A DNA stretch of 7,851 nt from Bryobacteraceae bacterium (lineage in GTDB: Bacteria > Acidobacteriota > Terriglobia > Bryobacterales > Bryobacteraceae). The stretch is taken from contig JANXXV010000027.1 in NCBI GenBank assembly GCA_025350445.1, positions 1-7,851 on the forward strand. The letters are read 5' to 3'. Positions 1 through 5,526 of this stretch are shown here, piece after piece (the stretch's first letter is position 1; each line of letters opens with the position of its first letter). The translations under genes were made by a program, and so were the position numbers. The notes under the pieces are model-generated. The model was given only the letters and a program-made list of their open reading frames with translations, did no database searches and was not told the origin of the DNA.

Positions 1-76
1 TGTAAATCCCGGTCAACACGCAGCGCACAATGAACCAGATGATAATTCCCGACAGGGAACCGGTTAGCATGAGCAT
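1..76 (-). CDS. N-terminal fragment of a membrane-anchored protein (cut by window edge)
   Basis: Only 25 codons are visible, from an ATG at 76 to the window edge. They read as a short start (MLMLTGSLSG) followed by a hydrophobic stretch (IIIWFIV) and then RCVLTGIY, which looks like a signal anchor or first membrane helix near the N terminus. An in-frame TGA lies just upstream at 82-80, so translation must begin at the ATG at 76 or the ATG at 70. The gene starts 17 bp after the stop of the preceding membrane-protein gene on the same strand, which suggests co-transcription. No good Shine-Dalgarno sequence is visible. A hydrophobic helix ending in a GIY-type motif recalls the start of SPFH/band-7 (stomatin-like) proteins, but that is a weak guess from too little sequence. 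Confidence 0.45.
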   Translation of the reverse strand, partial: MLMLTGSLSGIIIWFIVRCVLTGIY

Positions 77-93
77 AGCTCAGGATAGCTGGA

Positions 94-675
94 TTAGACC
101 CTGCGGCGGAAGACGCCAAGTTCTGTCAGTAGCATCAGGCAGGCTAGTGCAAACCAGGCGGTAGCACCATATATTCCTCTGTAGCCGTGATACGACCATG
201 CACTGGTGAAGGTCCCCAACAGCAATAGAAGCAAGACTGGAACGACGAAGCCCGCGGCGACGATCAGTACGCCTCGGACAATTATGGAGTGACGGCGGAG
301 CGGCCTTCGGCGGAGCCGGGCATCGATCCACCATCCGATCAGGAACCAGTGACCTGCAATGGCGGTGATCAGCGAAGCGTAACTCGCGGTCGAAAGCGGC
401 AGTGGCTCCTTGTTGGTGAATCCCCCTCGCGGCACCGGCGCGATGAACGAAGCCACAACAATTGCCGGCCACTGAAGCATGATAATGTCTTGCACAAGCC
501 GACCATGCTGGAAGAGGAACCAATTGATGGAGGATTTCGCCGTGCCGTCAATCGATTGTGTCTCACGCGTGACCCGCGCGCGCCACTCGGTTTGTTCCCG
601 ACCAACGGTCCGAAGAGTGAACAGCGATGCAACCACCCCGAATGCGGGCAGCCATAGCCTGAACGTTCTGCTCAC
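94..675 (-). CDS. Hypothetical integral membrane protein, about five helices
   Basis: This 193-residue protein is not one I recognise. Hydrophobic segments lie at about residues 7-23, 62-80, 98-117, 131-154 and 167-186, so it is very probably an inner-membrane protein. A polar stretch at about 24-60 rich in Arg, Thr and Glu separates helix 1 from helix 2, and a strongly basic loop (DARLRRRPLRRH, 118-129) separates helices 3 and 4 and should face the cytoplasm. The run VLLLLLLG at 147-154 is especially hydrophobic. Translation starts at a GTG at 675-673, whose last bases form the TGA stop of the upstream enzyme gene (GTGA overlap), so translational coupling is likely. I see no catalytic motif, transporter signature or metal-binding cluster. 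The reading frame is supported by its length, the clean membrane pattern and its position in a packed operon. Confidence 0.75.
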   Translation of the reverse strand: MSRTFRLWLPAFGVVASLFTLRTVGREQTEWRARVTRETQSIDGTAKSSINWFLFQHGRLVQDIIMLQWPAIVVASFIAPVPRGGFTNKEPLPLSTASYASLITAIAGHWFLIGWWIDARLRRRPLRRHSIIVRGVLIVAAGFVVPVLLLLLLGTFTSAWSYHGYRGIYGATAWFALACLMLLTELGVFRRRV

Positions 676-1460
676 CGCTTCGGCCGGAACATCCGATTCG
701 CCTCAGCGTAAGGCACCGCCCCGTCAATGATGCCTTCGTAAGTGCCTGTAGTTCGTAGCATCTGGGCAAGGCGCCGAGTGTGTCCCATAGCGGACCGCAT
801 CGGGCCCGACCCTACGCTCACGCGCTTCACGCCCAACTGATGAAGTTCCTGCACGGAGGGAACTCCCGCGCCGGCCAGGATATTGACAGGTGCACCGGCC
901 GCTGCCGTAAGTTCACCGATCATTCCCGCGTCACTCAGCCCTGGCACGAACACACAATCCGCGCCCGCATCGACAAACGCCTTCACGCGATGAATCGCCA
1001 GTTCCAGCCGCTGTTCAACCGGTCCGACCGCCAACCAAAACACATCCGTTCGGGCATTTACAAACAGAGGCGCTTGCTTAGTCTCACGAATGCGGCGGCA
1101 CTGCTCCTCCATTTCCAAAAGAACGTCCGCCTGAGCGTCTTCCAAATTCACGCCCGCAATTCCGGCCGCAGCCACGTCGCGAACGACTCTTGCCAGGTCG
1201 CCGTATCCTGCTTCGATGTCGGCCGTCACCGGAATGCGGACAGCACGTACAATGTTCCGCAAAACTTGCAGATGTTCCGGCCAAGGCATTTGCCCGCCAT
1301 CCGGATACCCAAGCGAAAACGCGATCCCCGCGCTGCTGGTTCCAACCGCCGGGAATCCAGCCTCTTCGAAAATGCGAGCGCTCGCCGCATCCCAGGCGTT
1401 CGGAAGAATCAGGATTTCGCTTTGATGATGTAGCGCGGCGAATAAGAACAACGGCGTCAA
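672..1460 (-). CDS. Isocitrate lyase/PEP mutase superfamily enzyme
   Basis: The 262-residue protein matches the compact PEP mutase-like branch of the isocitrate lyase superfamily, a TIM-barrel fold whose members make or break C-C or C-P bonds next to a carboxylate using Mg2+. Visible landmarks in order are LPNAWDAASAR (19-29), TSSAG (41-45), the acidic metal-site segment TADIEAGYG (79-87), NLEDAQ (105-110) and NARTD (135-139). The KKCGH signature of true isocitrate lyases is absent, so glyoxylate-cycle activity is unlikely. 2-methylisocitrate lyase-like, oxaloacetate-cleaving or PEP/phosphonate chemistry remain possible and cannot be separated by eye. Translation appears to begin at a TTG at 1460-1458 that overlaps the rseP stop codon (TTGA); a second in-frame TTG follows three codons later. 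No Shine-Dalgarno sequence is evident, which fits coupling to rseP. The gene also overlaps the downstream membrane-protein gene by 4 bp. Confidence 0.9.
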   Translation of the reverse strand: MTPLFLFAALHHQSEILILPNAWDAASARIFEEAGFPAVGTSSAGIAFSLGYPDGGQMPWPEHLQVLRNIVRAVRIPVTADIEAGYGDLARVVRDVAAAGIAGVNLEDAQADVLLEMEEQCRRIRETKQAPLFVNARTDVFWLAVGPVEQRLELAIHRVKAFVDAGADCVFVPGLSDAGMIGELTAAAGAPVNILAGAGVPSVQELHQLGVKRVSVGSGPMRSAMGHTRRLAQMLRTTGTYEGIIDGAVPYAEANRMFRPKR

Positions 1461-2770
1461 CCGGGAAGCATCTTGGAAATGTCGTTGTAGAGTACGAACA
1501 CCACAACCACCATCAGGAACACCATGCCGACTTTCAGCACCGATTCCTTCACTTGCATGCTCAGATCCCGGCGCATGAAAATCTCCACTGCCAGCATGAG
1601 GATCATCCCGCCATCCAGAATCGGAATCGGCAGCAAATTGAAAATCGCCAGGTTCAGACTCACCATTGCCATCAGGTTGATGAAGGCCGTGGCGCCTTCC
1701 CGCGCCGCCTCGCCCGAGAGTTGCGCAATCCGAATGGGACCTTCCAGCGATTTCGGAGACATCCGCCGTTCCACCATGCCGCGCAGGAACCCATAGATCA
1801 GCGACGCGCCCTTCACATTGCGCCGCACCGACTCCGTCAAGGCTTCGGGAAAGCTCAACTTCGTGATGATCACCCGGCGTTCGAGCTGCACGCCGATCAT
1901 CCAGCGCTTCTCGGTCTCGTTGTAAGCCGGACGCACAGATACGTTGCTGTGCCGTCCATCGCGCAGATACTCCACCGCTACCGGTTTCCCTTCGCTCGCG
2001 CGGATCACTTCGTGCAGTTTGAATATCGACCGGATCGGAATCCCATTCAGACTCAGCATCACGTCGCCGCGTTTCAATCCCACCTTTTCCGCGTCCATTC
2101 CCGGCAGAATCCCGCCAATCTGAACCTCGTTTTGCTCATCCCATCCGGATACGCCCAAACCCGTCTTCTCGTCCTGGTTCGGAATCACGGTGGCATTTAC
2201 GCGCTGTCCGTTCCGCTCAACCGACACCAATAGCGGCCGCTTCGCGTTGGATGCTTCCTTGATCATCACGTCTTCCCAAAGCGGTTCGCGCTGGTCGTCG
2301 ATCTGCACGATGCGGTCTCCTTCCTGAAGCCCGGCTTTGGCTGCCGGAGAATCCTTCTGGATGTACCCGATCGTAGACGGCGCGTTAAAGTTCGCCAGCT
2401 TAGGAAACTCGTACATGAACAGTCCAGTCATCAGGCCTACCGCCAGAATGATGTTCATCGCCGGACCGGCAAACGCGATGATCAGCCGTTGCCACCGCGG
2501 CTTTGCCGAGAACGAACGCGGGTCGCTCACTGCCGCTTCTTCCCCAGGCTGCTCACCCGCCATCTTCACGTAACCGCCGAACAGGATCAGCGAAAAACGA
2601 AAATCCGTCTCACCCATGCGAAACCCGAACAACCTCGGGCCGAATCCGAAACTAAACGTCTCCACGCGCACATCGAAAAAACGCGCCGCCCAATAGTGAC
2701 CCAGTTCGTGGATCAGGATCATGACCCCAATAAGGACCAGAAGCCACCAGATATTTTGTAGGACAACCAT
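1457..2770 (-). CDS. rseP: RIP metalloprotease RseP (site-2 protease)
   Basis: This 437-residue protein is a typical-length site-2 intramembrane zinc protease, which cleaves transmembrane substrates such as anti-sigma factors within the inner membrane. The zinc-binding HELGH lies at residues 21-25 in the first helix and is intact. FGGYVKM (64-70) matches the conserved membrane-associated beta-loop, and FAGPAMN (100-106) marks the next conserved helix. Two PDZ domains sit between the catalytic helices, at about residues 130-205 and 212-285, each with a recognisable GL..GD (147-152 and 231-236). The second catalytic motif NLLPIPILDGG (378-388) supplies the third zinc ligand, Asp386. A last hydrophobic helix spans about 411-428. 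The ATG at 2770 lies 6 bp after the dxr stop, and dxr-rseP adjacency is common in bacteria. No cognate anti-sigma/sigma pair is seen in the window, so the substrate is unknown. Confidence 0.97.
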   Translation of the reverse strand: MVVLQNIWWLLVLIGVMILIHELGHYWAARFFDVRVETFSFGFGPRLFGFRMGETDFRFSLILFGGYVKMAGEQPGEEAAVSDPRSFSAKPRWQRLIIAFAGPAMNIILAVGLMTGLFMYEFPKLANFNAPSTIGYIQKDSPAAKAGLQEGDRIVQIDDQREPLWEDVMIKEASNAKRPLLVSVERNGQRVNATVIPNQDEKTGLGVSGWDEQNEVQIGGILPGMDAEKVGLKRGDVMLSLNGIPIRSIFKLHEVIRASEGKPVAVEYLRDGRHSNVSVRPAYNETEKRWMIGVQLERRVIITKLSFPEALTESVRRNVKGASLIYGFLRGMVERRMSPKSLEGPIRIAQLSGEAAREGATAFINLMAMVSLNLAIFNLLPIPILDGGMILMLAVEIFMRRDLSMQVKESVLKVGMVFLMVVVVFVLYNDISKMLPG

Positions 2771-2776
2771 AATTGA

Positions 2777-3964
2777 TTATGCCCGGACGGTCGCGCGCTG
2801 CCGTACGCATTCGCGGGCGGCTGCACGAGACTCCTGATCGATCTCCAATACTTCACCCACTGACCCCGGCTCGCGCGCCGGCATCTTAGAAAGTGTTTCC
2901 GCCACCACTTCACTTATTCCCGGAAACGAGATTTGTTCCTTTAGAAACGCATCCACCGCCACTTCATCGGCGGCGTTTAACGTACACGTCGCCGAACCGC
3001 CGGCCGCCTGCGCATCATATGCCAGTTGCAGCAGTGGAAATTTCCCAAAGTCGGGAGGAAAGAAATCCCAACTCCGCGCCTGCTCCCAATTGAGTTTCGG
3101 CACGGGTGCGTCCACCCTTTCCGGATACGTCAACGCATATTGAATAGGCATTCTCATGTCCGTCGCGGAAACCTGCGCGATGACACTACCGTCCGCGTAT
3201 TCCACCATCGCATGCACCGTCGATTGCGGATGCACTACCACACCTACATCTTTCGGCAGGAAATCGAACAACCAACAGGCCTCTATCACCTCAAATCCCT
3301 TGTTCATCAACGTCGCCGAATCAATTGTAATCCGCGGTCCCATCTTCCATGTCGGGTGGTTTAACGCCTGTGCCGGTGTGATCAGTGCAAACTCGCTCGC
3401 CGGTGTGTTCCGAAACGGCCCACCCGACGCTGTCAGAATCAGCCGCACCACCTCTTCCCGCCGCCCTGCCCGTAAGCATTGATGCGCGCCATTGTGCTCG
3501 CTGTCCACTGGAATCAACTCGGTGCCCGCTTCCCGGGCGGCGTCCATCACCAGTTTTCCGCTCGCCACCAGCACCTCTTTATTCGCCAGCCCAACCGCTT
3601 TCTTCCGTCGAACCGCTTCATAGGTGGCCGCCAATCCGGCTACACCTACGATTGCCGATAATACGAAATCCACCTGATTTGAGATTGCGGCCTGGATCAT
3701 TGCTTCCTCTCCGCTAAGCAAATCCGGCCACTCCGTCCGGTCCAGCCCTGCTTCCTGCAACCTCTTACATAGACTCTGCAAAATCTCAATCGTTGCAACA
3801 ACCACGACTTTTGGTCGAAATTCCAGGATTTGCGGAACCAAAACGTCCAGATTTTGCCCGGCAACCAGCGCGAACACGCGGAAACGCTCCGGCCATCGCC
3901 GGACGACATCAAGTGTAGACGTGCCAATTGAACCCGTCGATCCAAGTAAAGTAATGGAGGTCAA
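2777..3964 (-). CDS. dxr: 1-deoxy-D-xylulose 5-phosphate reductoisomerase
   Basis: Dxr catalyses the NADPH-dependent rearrangement and reduction of DXP to 2-C-methyl-D-erythritol 4-phosphate, the committed step of the MEP isoprenoid pathway in the cytoplasm. The 395-residue length is standard. Visible motifs are the NADPH-binding GSTGSIG (8-14), LANKE (126-130), metal-site DSEHN (154-158), ASGGPF (179-184), HPTWKMG (203-209), the substrate/metal segment TLMNKGFEVIEA (218-229, with Glu225 as the third metal ligand), HPQS (245-248) and NAADE (330-334). The segment after DSEHN reads GAHQCL where AIFQ or AIHQ is usual, a mild variation. The start is a TTG at 3964-3962. An in-frame stop lies upstream at 4033-4031, no ATG or GTG intervenes, and the product then opens with TSITLLGSTGSIG as the family expects. 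No Shine-Dalgarno sequence is visible. A predicted promoter and structured leader lie upstream. Confidence 0.97.
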   Translation of the reverse strand: MTSITLLGSTGSIGTSTLDVVRRWPERFRVFALVAGQNLDVLVPQILEFRPKVVVVATIEILQSLCKRLQEAGLDRTEWPDLLSGEEAMIQAAISNQVDFVLSAIVGVAGLAATYEAVRRKKAVGLANKEVLVASGKLVMDAAREAGTELIPVDSEHNGAHQCLRAGRREEVVRLILTASGGPFRNTPASEFALITPAQALNHPTWKMGPRITIDSATLMNKGFEVIEACWLFDFLPKDVGVVVHPQSTVHAMVEYADGSVIAQVSATDMRMPIQYALTYPERVDAPVPKLNWEQARSWDFFPPDFGKFPLLQLAYDAQAAGGSATCTLNAADEVAVDAFLKEQISFPGISEVVAETLSKMPAREPGSVGEVLEIDQESRAAARECVRQRATVRA

Positions 3965-4117
3965 TGGAGTCAGGATATCAAATTCGTTGCTATTGAGGTT
4001 TTGAGAAGTGCCTACAGGCCGCGGAAACCCTTACGGGCGCCGGGGAGAATTGCTTCAGGGGTCTTTTCTATGAGGTTAGTCTCGCTTTGGTGGGAGTTTC
4101 CTCCCCGGCTTGATTCC
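3965..4117 (-). promoter_or_regulatory. Possible structured 5' leader of dxr
   Basis: If the predicted promoter is used, dxr carries a leader of about 150 nt with no Shine-Dalgarno sequence. On the minus strand it contains GGGAG-GAAA-CTCCC (4105-4092), a five-pair hairpin with a GNRA loop, then two much weaker GNRA-like elements, GAA-GCAA-TTC (4056-4047) and CCC-GTAA-GGG (4037-4028). The first arm, extended to GCCGGGGAG (4109-4101), can instead pair over nine bases with CTCCCCGGC (4047-4039), so two exclusive folds exist. No run of T follows any hairpin, so an intrinsic terminator is not supported. I do not match it to a known riboswitch class. It could also be an intergenic repeat with 9-bp inverted ends (4039-4109). 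Confidence 0.25.
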
Positions 4118-4123
4118 AATATT

Positions 4124-4152
4124 AGTATAACTTCCTACCGAATGCAATAGAA
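4124..4152 (-). promoter_or_regulatory. Predicted promoter for dxr operon
   Basis: On the minus strand a good -10 box, TATACT (4129-4124), is preceded after 17 bp by a weak -35, TTCTAT (4152-4147). Transcription would begin near 4117, between the dehydrogenase stop codon (4166) and dxr. No terminator is visible after the dehydrogenase gene, so read-through into dxr is also possible. Confidence 0.4.
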
Positions 4153-4165
4153 ATCTTTCAACTTT

Positions 4166-5059
4166 CTATCGCCGTTTGACCTCGACTCCTGCGAAATCTT
4201 CTAACACCTTGATTGTAGAGCACATATCGTCCTCTCCGAAACCCTTGGCAATCGCCGCCCGAAAAAGCTGCTGCGTCAGCCCGGTCAAAGGAAGGGGCAC
4301 GTTTAGCTCGTCGCCCGACTCCAACATCAGCGAAATGTCCTTGTGCATCCACTTTGTGGAGAAGTTCGTGACAAAATTCCGATCCAAAACGTACGGCGCC
4401 TTGAACGAAATCAGGCCGGATTTGGCTGCGCTGTTGTCCAGAATCTTCAGCATCAGTTCGGGGTCGATTCCCGCCTTCGTGCTCAGAACCATCCCTTCAT
4501 TGAATGCTTGCAATATGTTACAAAGAACTAAATTTTGGGTTAACTTCGCGTTAAGGCCCATGCCGGGCCCGCCGCAGTAGTAGAGCAGTTTCCCCATCGC
4601 TTCCAGATACGGCTTGACGGCTTCAAAAACCGCATGATCCCCCCCAACCATGAACGTCAGGGTACCAGCGTCCGCTCCGGGCTTCGAGCCCGTACAGGGC
4701 GCATCCAGAAAATTTATTCCAGATTTGGAAAGTTCTTCGCCGATCCGCCGGCTCACGCTAGGGGAAATGGTACTGGCATCTACAACCGTACTGCCTGATT
4801 TCGCCCCTCGAATGATTCCGTTCTCGCCTAGGATCGCCTTCTCCGACATTTCTGTATCGCCGACACAGAGGAAAATGACATCCGCCTGGGCGCCTACCTC
4901 GGCCGGAGTGGCGCATACAACCCCGTCCCCTTCCTTAGCCAAATCGACGGCTTTACCCGCCGAATGCGACCACAGCGCCACTCGGTGGCCCGCCCGCAGC
5001 AGGTTTCGGGCCATCAACCCGCCCATAATTCCTAGTCCTAAGAATCCAAGATTTGCCAA
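4166..5059 (-). CDS. NAD(P)-dependent beta-hydroxyacid dehydrogenase (3-hydroxyisobutyrate dehydrogenase family)
   Basis: The 297-residue protein has the standard length and domain order of the 3-hydroxyisobutyrate/tartronate semialdehyde/GLYR1-like reductase family. The N-terminal Rossmann domain (about 1-165) carries GLGIMG (8-13). The substrate-binding segment DAPCTGSKPGADAGTL (119-134) stands where relatives have DAPVSGG. The C-terminal helical domain carries the catalytic lysine region GLNAKLTQN (168-176, Lys172) and KDISLMLESG (240-249). These enzymes oxidise beta-hydroxyacids or reduce the matching semialdehydes in the cytoplasm; the exact substrate cannot be read from sequence. The TTG start at 5059-5057 is favoured because GGGAGGA (5070-5064) sits at ideal spacing and the product begins MANLGFLGLGIMG as is usual. 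A promoter with an overlapping palindrome lies directly upstream, so the gene is probably regulated separately from its neighbours. Confidence 0.93.
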   Translation of the reverse strand: MANLGFLGLGIMGGLMARNLLRAGHRVALWSHSAGKAVDLAKEGDGVVCATPAEVGAQADVIFLCVGDTEMSEKAILGENGIIRGAKSGSTVVDASTISPSVSRRIGEELSKSGINFLDAPCTGSKPGADAGTLTFMVGGDHAVFEAVKPYLEAMGKLLYYCGGPGMGLNAKLTQNLVLCNILQAFNEGMVLSTKAGIDPELMLKILDNSAAKSGLISFKAPYVLDRNFVTNFSTKWMHKDISLMLESGDELNVPLPLTGLTQQLFRAAIAKGFGEDDMCSTIKVLEDFAGVEVKRR

Positions 5060-5063
5060 TTGT

Positions 5064-5070
5064 TCCTCCC
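5064..5070 (-). promoter_or_regulatory. Shine-Dalgarno sequence for the dehydrogenase gene
   Basis: GGGAGGA on the minus strand, with the GGAGG core ending 5 nt before a TTG codon. It fixes the start at 5059 despite the non-ATG codon, and is the strongest ribosome binding site seen in the window. Confidence 0.8.
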
Positions 5071-5076
5071 TCGCTT

Positions 5077-5092
5077 CGTTTCGTACGAAACG
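5077..5092. promoter_or_regulatory. Perfect 16-bp palindrome, probable repressor operator
   Basis: CGTTTCGTACGAAACG is identical to its reverse complement. It begins 2 bp downstream of the predicted -10 box of the dehydrogenase promoter, so it covers the expected transcription start, and ends before the Shine-Dalgarno sequence. Having no spacer, it suits a dimeric DNA-binding protein better than an RNA hairpin. The regulator is not identified. Confidence 0.55.
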
Positions 5093-5094
5093 CT

Positions 5095-5123
5095 ATTGTA
5101 CTTCGCAGGAAGCTGGTCTACAA
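5095..5123 (-). promoter_or_regulatory. Predicted promoter for the dehydrogenase gene
   Basis: On the minus strand TACAAT (5100-5095) differs from the consensus -10 by one base and is preceded after 17 bp by TTGTAG (5123-5118), a partial -35. The expected transcription start near 5088 falls inside the 16-bp palindrome. The -35 lies in one arm of a small inverted repeat, CTACA and TGTAG at 5118-5133. Confidence 0.5.
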
Positions 5124-5156
5124 GAAAATGTAGCCAAGAAAATGGAGGAAGGAAAA

Positions 5157-5396
5157 TTACCGCACCGCGCTGGTCTGCCCGGTTCGTCCGGTCAGAATCC
5201 GTAATACCAGCAGGTCGGAGGATTGGAAGACCGTTACTGCGCCGTTCCCGGATTCCTCCCCGGCGGCGATATGACTTCTCACCAGCGCCCGCAACTCTTC
5301 TATTGATACCCCGAGAGTCTCCGCGGCTTCGGTCTCGGAATATTGAACTTTCGTCGTTTTCAACGGCGCAATGGGTGGACGGCTTAGTGGATACAC
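5157..5396 (-). CDS. Small putative helix-turn-helix protein
   Basis: This 79-residue protein has a MerR/excisionase-like look: the stretch YSETEAAETLGVSIEELRALV (19-39) has the alternating helix-turn-helix pattern, with EAAETLGVS as the first helix and turn. A second predicted helix-forming segment, SSDLLVLRILTG (59-70), follows after a flexible Gly/Glu-rich loop. The start is uncertain. A GTG at 5396 gives 79 residues, while a TTG twelve codons in would give 68 residues beginning KTTKVQYSE; neither has a good Shine-Dalgarno sequence. I recall similar short proteins in Acidobacteria but cannot name a family. It stands 97 bp upstream of the dehydrogenase gene on the same strand and is a candidate, unproven regulator of it. 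The first 26 bp overlap a possible plus-strand small ORF. Confidence 0.65.
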   Translation of the reverse strand: MYPLSRPPIAPLKTTKVQYSETEAAETLGVSIEELRALVRSHIAAGEESGNGAVTVFQSSDLLVLRILTGRTGQTSAVR

Positions 5397-5526
5397 GGTA
5401 TGTATTAAGTTTAAGTTGGGTCACGCGGTAACCCAATCGGGCGGAGTGCTTAGTTCCCTGGCGGGTTCGCCTGACGAACTGGAAGAGCTTCGGTACTACG
5501 AACTTAGCCAGTTAGTTCTTCAGTAA
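5371..5526 (+). CDS. Possible small hypothetical protein, 51 aa
   Basis: An ATG at 5371 opens a 51-codon frame ending in TAA at 5524-5526. The C-terminal half looks protein-like: SLAGSPDELEELRYYELSQLVLQ suggests an amphipathic acidic helix, preceded by a strand-like YTVCIKFKLGHAV. I do not recognise it. Later starts at a TTG (5416) or GTG (5446) are possible, and none has a clear Shine-Dalgarno sequence. It overlaps the start of the minus-strand HTH-like gene by 26 bp head to head, so at least one of the two starts may be wrong. It could be a real small gene, the remnant of a longer one, or chance. Repeated AGTTC/GAACT words inside it (5452-5518) could fold as RNA, though two of them simply encode Glu-Leu. 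Confidence 0.35.
   Translation: MGGRLSGYTVCIKFKLGHAVTQSGGVLSSLAGSPDELEELRYYELSQLVLQ
5408..5436 (-). promoter_or_regulatory. Weak candidate promoter with inverted repeat upstream of the HTH-like gene
   Basis: On the minus strand TTGGGT (5436-5431) and TAAACT (5413-5408) are spaced by 17 bp, a weak promoter match that would give a very short leader before the GTG at 5396. The same stretch holds an inverted repeat, TTGGGT and ACCCAA (5416-5421 and 5431-5436), which could be a binding site, possibly autoregulatory. All of it lies inside the possible plus-strand small ORF. Confidence 0.2.

Noticed and set aside
780..1433. A 217-codon plus-strand frame within the PEP mutase-like gene
   Set aside because: Low-complexity basic composition and complete overlap with a recognised enzyme on the other strand.
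1190..2233. A 347-codon plus-strand open frame antisense to rseP and the PEP mutase-like gene
   Set aside because: Its product is rich in His, Arg and Gln with no domain pattern, while the minus-strand frames show clear family motifs throughout. It is a codon-bias shadow.
4092..4105. Hairpin as a terminator of the dehydrogenase gene
   Set aside because: The five-pair stem is not followed by a run of T on either strand, so it does not fit an intrinsic terminator.
5118..5133. CTACA/TGTAG inverted repeat as a terminator of the small HTH-like gene
   Set aside because: AT-rich five-pair stem without a T-tract, overlapping a predicted -35 box.
5038..5436. A 132-codon minus-strand frame covering the small HTH-like gene
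   Set aside because: It crosses the operator and the dehydrogenase start and has an Arg-rich non-protein-like composition. The other frame (5157-5396) is far more plausible.
5460..5471. GGTTCG-containing hairpin as part of a tRNA
   Set aside because: No acceptor, D or anticodon arm can be formed around it, and the T-arm consensus is not met.
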